This document shows, piece after piece, positions 7,399 to 12,498 of a stretch of DNA of 12,498 bases (the stretch's first letter is position 1; every line of letters begins with the position of its first letter). Source of the DNA: Candidatus Firestoneibacteriota bacterium. Its GTDB lineage: Bacteria > Oederibacteriota > JAAXVQ01. A program made the position numbers and the translations under genes. Location: NCBI GenBank assembly GCA_013335425.1, contig JAAXVQ010000022.1, forward strand, positions 1 through 12,498, in the 5' to 3' direction. The notes under the pieces were generated by a model. It did no database searches, had not been told where the DNA came from, and saw only the letters and a list, made by a program, of their open reading frames with translations.

Positions 7399-8763
7399 AT
7401 GAAGAAATGGATTGTTTTGACCGCCGCACTTGTCATGATTGCCAACGCCGCTTGGGCCGCGAAAGCCGCGGCCAAGACCACAGCTTCCAAACCGACACCG
7501 GTTCAAGCCTCGGCCTCCGCCGATGACAGCCTCACCGCCGCCCAACGGCAGATCGAGACCATGACGCCCGGCCTGGCTTATAACTTCAGCCTGGACGTTT
7601 CCCTCATTGACATGTACAACATGAATTTCGCCAACACCAACCAGACCAGTAGCTGGTATTATTACCCGGTTTACCGCGCGATCGTCACCGACGTTTTCCA
7701 ACACGGTTTCGGCGTGACCGCCGACATCGAGAAGCCGGGTTATGCCGGTTTGACCTACCCCACCATCAAAGTCAATGAACTCTACGGCAAGTACAAGATG
7801 GGAAACTTCTACTATAAGTTGGGGCGGCAGATTTTCGGCGACCCGGACGATCTGATCCTCGGTTTGCAGTCGGACGCCGTGGCTTTCGGGATGAACTTGG
7901 AGAACATTGACCTGGAGTTCTTTTATGCACACAGCGATGTGGTGTCGGTGATCGGTACCATGGACGGCACCATTGGTTTGATTCCTACCTTTACTTTTTC
8001 TCCGAGCATGGGCCTGCGCGGGTACTTGTTGATTGAAACCCAACCCATTACCGTAACTTCCGGCGGCACGACCTCGGACAAAACCAATTCCATCATCTTC
8101 TTGGGCGCCAAATATTACGCCGACTTGGCCGTGGGCAGTAACGCCAGCATTGCGGTGGGCGCCCAACCGGCGATCCAGTTTGCGCTGGCCCAGGACGCGG
8201 CCGCCCGCAACATTGACGCCACCTCTTTCGGCATCAAAGCCGACGGCACGTTCAAAATGGCCGCCAGCCGTGATTTTGGTTTTAAAGCCGGCGCACACAT
8301 GATTTTCACGGGCGGCGATCCGGATGTTGCACTCAACACCAAAGCCGGTTTTTGCAGCACCAACGAGTTGGTGGGTTCCGGACCGGGCTTGTTCGACAAA
8401 GTACAGGACGGCGCGGGACCGTATACGTTCGTGGACACGATCGGCAGCTCGAAGTTGCAACAGTATGCCGGTGTGTTTGCCTTCGGTTTGGATGCCGGCT
8501 TTGATGTTCTGGACAAAACGCTCCAACCCGGTCTGGCCTTGTGGTTTTACTCGGACACGGACACGGTCAGCAATGTCAAGAGCTCGTACATAGGCACGGA
8601 ATTCGACGAGACCGTGGTTTATCATCTCAACGAGCATTTGTCCTTTTATCAGCAGTTGGGCGTCATGATGCCCAACCCCAGCTATCACTTGCCCACCGGT
8701 GGTACGGATCCGTCTTTGGGCATGGGCATGAAGTTCGTGTTGGGCACGAAGCTGGAGTTTTAA
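7399..8763 (+). CDS. Outer-membrane beta-barrel protein, alginate-export/porin-like
   Basis: The product is 454 aa with a signal peptide (MKKW, hydrophobic core, AWA|A at 18-21) and then an Ala/Lys/Thr/Pro-rich spacer to about residue 45. The remainder is beta-strand-rich with frequent Tyr/Phe and Gly and ends in an aromatic residue (GTKLEF), as barrels do. The pattern 'YKLGRQIFGDPDDLILG' and, near the end, 'YIGTEFDETVVYHLNEHL' followed by a final strand pair resemble the alginate-export/OprD-like porin group, where an LGRQ motif and a GTE.D motif recur. This is a weak family-level resemblance, and the substrate cannot be inferred. AAGGAGGA at 7383-7390 is a strong ribosome-binding site, which with the mainly C-ending codons fits an abundant protein. 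The next gene starts 64 bp downstream. A long open frame on the opposite strand here is a by-product of codon bias. Confidence 0.7.
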   Translation: MKKWIVLTAALVMIANAAWAAKAAAKTTASKPTPVQASASADDSLTAAQRQIETMTPGLAYNFSLDVSLIDMYNMNFANTNQTSSWYYYPVYRAIVTDVFQHGFGVTADIEKPGYAGLTYPTIKVNELYGKYKMGNFYYKLGRQIFGDPDDLILGLQSDAVAFGMNLENIDLEFFYAHSDVVSVIGTMDGTIGLIPTFTFSPSMGLRGYLLIETQPITVTSGGTTSDKTNSIIFLGAKYYADLAVGSNASIAVGAQPAIQFALAQDAAARNIDATSFGIKADGTFKMAASRDFGFKAGAHMIFTGGDPDVALNTKAGFCSTNELVGSGPGLFDKVQDGAGPYTFVDTIGSSKLQQYAGVFAFGLDAGFDVLDKTLQPGLALWFYSDTDTVSNVKSSYIGTEFDETVVYHLNEHLSFYQQLGVMMPNPSYHLPTGGTDPSLGMGMKFVLGTKLEF

Positions 8764-8827
8764 TCACAGCGCAACGAGGTTACGCTACAAGCATGCGACA
8801 ATATTTTATTAAAAACAGGTGAAACTC

Positions 8828-9811
8828 ATGATGAAAAACAAAAAAGTACTGGCAATGATTTTGCTGGCGGGTTCCGTGGCGGCGCTTTCTTTGTCGGGTT
8901 GTTTTAAAAACCCGACCGATCCGTTCGGCTCGGGAGGCTCAGGCTCGGGTTCGGCGGGTATTACCAAAAATACCGGCGACACTCAGACCACGGCCATTTC
9001 CGCGGCCGCTTCACAGGTCAACCACCACGGGGTTTACCTGTCCGTGCTCAATCAGGCGGGGAACCCCATTCCGGCCAGTTATTTCCAAGGAGCAAACTTC
9101 CAGATCAATTACAACGGCACGACGGTGAAAAGCGGCTCCATTACGCTGAGCACGGCCTCGGGTTCGGGGCAGGCCATTTCCACCTCGTTGGTGCTGGACT
9201 ATTCCGGCTCCATGAGCGGAGACATTACATCTCTGGAGACAGCCGCCAGCTCGTTCGTCAACAACATGCAAGCCGCGGACCGCGGGGAGATCATCAAGTT
9301 TGATGACTCGATCGTGGAAGAAAAAGCCTTCACTGCGGACAAGACCGCACTGTTGGCCGGCATCCACAGCACCGATTATTTCGGGGGCTCCACGGCTTTA
9401 TATGACGCCATCTACATGGGCGTCACGCATACCGCGCACGAAACCGGGCAACGAGCCGTGGTGGCTTTTACGGACGGCGGTGAAAACGCCAGCACGTTCA
9501 TTACTTCGCAAGCGGCTTTGATTACTGCGGCCAAAAGCAACGGGGTGCCGATTTTCACCATTGGTTTGGGGTCCGCCGATACCACCTCCCTGCAGGACAT
9601 TTCGAGTCAGACCGGCGGGTTTTTCTACAACGCGCCCACCGCGGCCGACTTGACGACGATTTATCAGAAGATCGCGCAGGCGTTTACCAACACGGTCATT
9701 CTTTCCTGGCCCGGGTTTACCTACCAGTCCGGGGCTTTGCTCGTGATCCAGGTCACCTATATCTGCGCCACCGGAACCTATACGTCCACCATCAACGTAA
9801 CGCTGCCGTAA
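8828..9811 (+). CDS. VWA-domain outer-membrane lipoprotein
   Basis: The product is 327 aa from the ATG at 8828. A GTG at 8819 in the same frame is possible, but AGGTGA at 8817-8822 is well placed as the ribosome-binding site for 8828. The N-terminus is a lipoprotein signal with lipobox LSGC (Cys25). The +2 residue is Phe, which by the Lol rule known from proteobacteria predicts outer-membrane sorting. A Gly/Ser spacer (about 30-41) follows, then a small beta domain (about 60-115; GVYLSVLNQAGNPIP). The VWA domain spans about 118-290 and has a complete MIDAS: DYSGS (Asp124, Ser126, Ser128), Thr189 in GGSTALYD, and Asp216 in FTDGGEN. A short beta tail ends the protein. VWA domains with an intact MIDAS bind ligands through a divalent metal, so a surface or periplasmic binding or assembly role is inferred. 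The next gene starts 19 bp downstream. Confidence 0.9.
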   Translation: MMKNKKVLAMILLAGSVAALSLSGCFKNPTDPFGSGGSGSGSAGITKNTGDTQTTAISAAASQVNHHGVYLSVLNQAGNPIPASYFQGANFQINYNGTTVKSGSITLSTASGSGQAISTSLVLDYSGSMSGDITSLETAASSFVNNMQAADRGEIIKFDDSIVEEKAFTADKTALLAGIHSTDYFGGSTALYDAIYMGVTHTAHETGQRAVVAFTDGGENASTFITSQAALITAAKSNGVPIFTIGLGSADTTSLQDISSQTGGFFYNAPTAADLTTIYQKIAQAFTNTVILSWPGFTYQSGALLVIQVTYICATGTYTSTINVTLP

Positions 9812-9830
9812 CCGCAGCGGGAGGGTTTTT

Positions 9831-10709
9831 ATGAAAATCAAATCTACCGCAGTTGTCATCTTGGCGGTTTGCTTGGGCATGGGCGTTTCGGCACAGGCCG
9901 CCAAAGGCACGAAGGAAACCAAGCCGGCCAAGCGCATTCCGCAATTGATGCGTGAAGGCGGGTTTAAGCACAACACGGCCTCATGGACCACGGTCAGCAC
10001 CCAAACCGACGACCAAGGGAAGGCCAAAACTTCCGAAGCCAAAATGTGGCTCTCGGGCGACAAATACCGCATGGAATCCAAGGATGAAAAAGGCAAGGTT
10101 ATGGCCTTCTTGGACGACGGCAAAGACGTTTATATGTTGAATGTCAGCGAAAAAAAAGCCTACCTGTGGGGGCCGTCGGTTGAAAAAATGTTCGGGAACG
10201 TTTTAAACAGCGACATGGTGGCCGAGTCCGCCCGCCAACGCAAAGCGGCCAAGAAAGTCGGCAGCGAAAGCGTGGAGGGCAAGCCTTGCGATATTTATGC
10301 CTATAAAAGCACGGTTTCCTTTATGGACAACGCCGTCACCAGCGACGTCAAGGAATGGGTGTGGGCCAAGGAGAACTTCCCCTTAAAGAGTAAGGTGAAC
10401 ACGCCCAAACACGCCATGAAAATCGTGTTCATGACCACCGAGGTTCCGGCTTCCGAGAGCGTAAGCATGGTAAAAGATTTGGCGCTGGACAAACCGGTGG
10501 ACGATGCGCTTTTTACCCTGCCGGCAGGCGTTAAAGTCGAGACTTTGGAAATGCCCGCGGGCATGAACGCTAATGCCGGGCAGGACGAAGGCGCTGCCGC
10601 CCGCGCCAAGACCTCCAAGGAAAAGTCCGGCAAGGGCGAGGCACAGAGCGAAGAACAACAGGACGGCCCGCCCCCTGCCGTTAAGGACATGCTTAAAGGA
10701 CTTTTTTGA
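9831..10709 (+). CDS. Periplasmic LolA-like / DUF4412-like protein
   Basis: The product is 292 aa with a signal peptide (MKIK, hydrophobic core, cleavage near AQA|A at 21-24). Residues of about 50-230 show the half-barrel pattern of LolA-like proteins: 'AKMWLSGDKYRMESKDEKG', 'FLDDGKDVYMLN', 'EGKPCDIYAYK', 'EWVWAKENFPLKS', then DDALFTLPAGVKVE. This resembles DUF4412 and 'outer membrane lipoprotein-sorting protein' annotations, whose members bind lipid or lipoprotein moieties in the periplasm. The tail (about 250-292) is low complexity, rich in Lys, Glu, Gln and Ala, and ends with PPPAVKDMLKGLF. The start is supported by GGGAGGG at 9819-9825. It lies 19 bp after the VWA lipoprotein gene, so a chaperone or partner link is plausible but unproven. 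A strong terminator follows directly. Confidence 0.7.
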   Translation: MKIKSTAVVILAVCLGMGVSAQAAKGTKETKPAKRIPQLMREGGFKHNTASWTTVSTQTDDQGKAKTSEAKMWLSGDKYRMESKDEKGKVMAFLDDGKDVYMLNVSEKKAYLWGPSVEKMFGNVLNSDMVAESARQRKAAKKVGSESVEGKPCDIYAYKSTVSFMDNAVTSDVKEWVWAKENFPLKSKVNTPKHAMKIVFMTTEVPASESVSMVKDLALDKPVDDALFTLPAGVKVETLEMPAGMNANAGQDEGAAARAKTSKEKSGKGEAQSEEQQDGPPPAVKDMLKGLF

Positions 10710-10730
10710 TCTGAACTTTTTTCCCACAGC

Positions 10731-10772
10731 AAAAGGGGCGCGGGCCGCTTGCGGTCAGCGCCCCTTTTTTTT
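10731..10772 (+). terminator. Strong rho-independent terminator
   Basis: AAAAGGGGCGC (10731-10741) pairs perfectly with GCGCCCCTTTT (10758-10768). An inner stem, GGCCGC with GCGGTC, closes on a tiny loop, and the right arm continues into a run of eight T (10765-10772). It lies 22 bp after the stop codon of the LolA-like gene and separates that transcription unit from priA. The flanking A tract also allows some activity in the reverse direction. Confidence 0.93.
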
Positions 10773-10813
10773 GAAAGCGTTTTAATTTTGGCCAATCTCA
10801 AAGGAGCGTTTTT

Positions 10814-12498
10814 ATGCTGGTTGACGTGGCTGTGCCTGTGCCCGGTTTGCCGCCGCTGACGTATCGCGTGCCCGCAACCCTGGCGGTGGAGCAGGGCAGC
10901 CGCGTGCTGGTGCCTTTGGGGCGGAGAACCGTTTTGGGTGTGGTGGTAAAATTGCAGGCTTCGTCCCAACTCGCGACCGTCAAAGAGATCCTGCAAGCCC
11001 ATGCCGCCGAACTGGCCCTGCCTTCCGATTTATTGGATTTGGGAAAGTGGATCGCGGAGTATTATCAGTGCACTTGGGGTGAAGCTTTGGGAGCCATGTG
11101 GCCGCCGCTGACCGTCTCCCTCAGAAAGTCCAAACAGAAACCGGATGTTTCTACGGCTGAGAGTCCAAGGGACAGCCCGCCGGTCTTGATGCAGCAGCAA
11201 CAGGACGTGCTCGCGGCCGTTAAAGGCGCTTTGCAGGAAAACCGGTATGCCGGTTTTTTACTGCATGGTGTGACCGGGAGTGGGAAAACGGAAGTTTACC
11301 TGCAGGCCATGGAGCGCGCTCTGGAACAAAAGCGGGGCGCCATTTTGCTGGTGCCGGAAATCGCGCTCACGCCGCAAACTTGCCGGCGGGTGAGAGCCCG
11401 TTTCGGCAAGCAAGTGGTTTTGTGGCACTCGCAACTTGCGGCCGGGGAACGCGCGCGGGCCTGGAGCCGATTGAAAAGCGGCGAGGCCAACATTGCCTTG
11501 GGGGCGCGTTCGGCGGTGTTCGCCCCGGTGCGCAACCTGGGATTGATCGTGGTGGATGAGGAGTCCGAACCTTCCTACAAGCAGGAAGACGTGCCGCGCT
11601 ACCACGCCAGGGACGTGGCGGCGATAAGAGCCCGGGCGGCGCAAGCCGTGCTGCTGTTGGGGTCCGCCACGCCTTCGGTGGAGTCCTATTACAACGCCCA
11701 ACAGCAGCGCTATCATCTGCTGGGGTTGCCGGCGCGGGTGGACCATAAAGCCTTGCCGGAAGTCAAACTGGTGGACATGGCCGAGGTCTGGCGCTTGGAA
11801 GGGCGTTTGCCGCTTTTTTCCCAAGAACTTTTAAATGAACTGGACACGCGGCTGCAAAAAAAAGAGCAGAGTATTTTGTTTTTAAACCGGCGCGGGTTTG
11901 CTCCCGTGGTCATGTGCCCGGCTTGCCGCCACGTGATCACCTGTCCGGATTGCAGCACGGCCATGGTTTACCATCGCCAAGGCGGGGAAAAGCTGGTCTG
12001 CCATACCTGCGGCAAGCGTCAGAATCCGAACCCGGCCTGTCCGAAATGCGGCGCAGCCTGCGTGCGTCTGGCCGGAGCCGGGACCCAGCGGGTGGAGGAA
12101 GAATTGCAGGCGCATTTTCCCCGGGCGCGTCTTTTGCGCCTGGACATGGACAGCACACGGCAGCGGGGCAGTTTGGAAAAAACCCTGGACGCATTCGGAC
12201 AAGGGGCGGCGGACATTTTGATCGGCACGCAAATGGTCGCCAAGGGCATGGATTTTCCCAACGTGACCTTGGTGGGCATTATTTCCGCGGACACGGCTTT
12301 GCATTTGCCGGATTTTCGCGCGCAGGAACGTACGTTTCAGTTGTTGGTGCAGGTGGCCGGCCGCGCCGGGCGCGGCGGCCGACCCGGGCTGGTGCTGGTG
12401 CAAACCCTGAACGCTTCCCATCCGATCATGGACTTGGCCCGGCGCCAGGACTATGTCGGATTTTTTGAACAGGAAATCGTCCTGCGCCGGGATTTGCA
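10814..12498 (+). CDS. priA: Primosomal protein N' (replication restart helicase PriA), 3' truncated by window edge
   Basis: 561 codons are present with no stop. Full PriA proteins are usually 700-830 aa, so the C-terminal domain is missing only because the window ends. PriA is a 3'-to-5' superfamily 2 DNA helicase that recognises stalled forks and reloads the replisome. The N-terminal 3'-DNA-binding domain (about 1-100; VDVAVPVPGLPPLTYRVP, GSRVLVPLGRR) is followed by Walker A GVTGSGKTE (152-160). Motif II is DEES (248-251) in VVDEESEPSYKQ, where DEEH is usual. LLGSATPSVES and FLNRRGFAP follow. Four Cys pairs of the zinc-binding insertion are intact: C368/C371, C377/C380, C396/C399 and C409/C412. 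Motifs V and VI are GTQMVAKGMDFPNV (from 471) and VAGRAGRGG (from 514). AAGGAG at 10801-10806 sits seven bases before the ATG. A strong terminator lies upstream, but no clear promoter was seen in the 41-bp gap. Confidence 0.97.
   Translation, partial: MLVDVAVPVPGLPPLTYRVPATLAVEQGSRVLVPLGRRTVLGVVVKLQASSQLATVKEILQAHAAELALPSDLLDLGKWIAEYYQCTWGEALGAMWPPLTVSLRKSKQKPDVSTAESPRDSPPVLMQQQQDVLAAVKGALQENRYAGFLLHGVTGSGKTEVYLQAMERALEQKRGAILLVPEIALTPQTCRRVRARFGKQVVLWHSQLAAGERARAWSRLKSGEANIALGARSAVFAPVRNLGLIVVDEESEPSYKQEDVPRYHARDVAAIRARAAQAVLLLGSATPSVESYYNAQQQRYHLLGLPARVDHKALPEVKLVDMAEVWRLEGRLPLFSQELLNELDTRLQKKEQSILFLNRRGFAPVVMCPACRHVITCPDCSTAMVYHRQGGEKLVCHTCGKRQNPNPACPKCGAACVRLAGAGTQRVEEELQAHFPRARLLRLDMDSTRQRGSLEKTLDAFGQGAADILIGTQMVAKGMDFPNVTLVGIISADTALHLPDFRAQERTFQLLVQVAGRAGRGGRPGLVLVQTLNASHPIMDLARRQDYVGFFEQEIVLRRDL

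Noticed and set aside
7375..8688. Long open frame of 437 codons on the minus strand across the barrel gene
   Set aside because: It is the mirror of a gene with strongly C/G-ending codons. Its translation is rich in Gly, Val, His and Arg with no domain or signal peptide, while the plus-strand frame has a signal peptide, a strong ribosome-binding site and a barrel pattern.
8769..8785. Small hairpin GCGCAAC-GAG-GTTACGC after the barrel gene
   Set aside because: The stem has a mismatch, the loop is three bases and no T run follows, so it does not support a terminator. Read-through to the VWA gene is equally likely.
8819..8827. GTG at 8819 as the start of the VWA lipoprotein
   Set aside because: It would consume the AGGTGA that is best placed as the ribosome-binding site for the ATG at 8828. 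The lipoprotein signal is complete without the extra three residues.
10771..10798. TTGAAA as a -35 box for priA
   Set aside because: It overlaps the terminator T run, and the -10 position at 16-17 bp matches only two of six bases.
11914..12468. Open frame of 184 codons overlapping priA on the plus strand
   Set aside because: It overlaps conserved helicase and zinc-binding motifs of priA, and its own translation is low-complexity Gly/Arg-rich.

Overview
The window reads entirely on the + strand and looks like chromosomal DNA from a Gram-negative (diderm) bacterium of an FCB-like or deep candidate phylum. The grounds are lineage-suggestive rather than conclusive: PorV/PorQ-type outer-membrane proteins, large secreted proteins ending in a type IX secretion (T9SS)-like C-terminal sorting domain, a Thr/Pro 'TPT' linker of the kind frequent in uncultured phyla, and an outer-membrane lipoprotein. 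No tRNA, rRNA, CRISPR array, transposase or phage gene was seen.

Region 1 (bases 1-7011) is a surface-protein cluster with an alternating order: cargo (FN3 repeats, carboxypeptidase-regulatory-like domain, sorting domain; 5' end outside the window), PorV-like barrel, cargo (Asp-box propeller, Ig/FN3-like domain, sorting domain), PorV-like barrel, cargo (DUF2341, LamG, Thr/Pro linker, sorting domain). The last four genes are separated by only 32, 42 and 14 bp and are probably co-transcribed. The likely logic is that the cargoes cross the inner membrane through Sec, cross the outer membrane by a T9SS-like route, and are handled there by the PorV-like partners encoded beside them.

Region 2 (7012-7398) is the only long non-coding stretch. 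It holds a small hairpin, a G/C-tract imperfect palindrome of 111 bp that resembles a dispersed intergenic repeat, and the leader of the next gene.

Region 3 (7399-10772) is a second envelope group: an alginate-export/porin-like outer-membrane barrel, a VWA-domain lipoprotein with a complete MIDAS motif, and a periplasmic LolA-like/DUF4412-like protein. It is closed by a strong intrinsic terminator.

Region 4 (10814-12498) is the 5' three quarters of priA, the replication-restart helicase, cut by the window edge. It is housekeeping and marks the end of the accessory envelope region.
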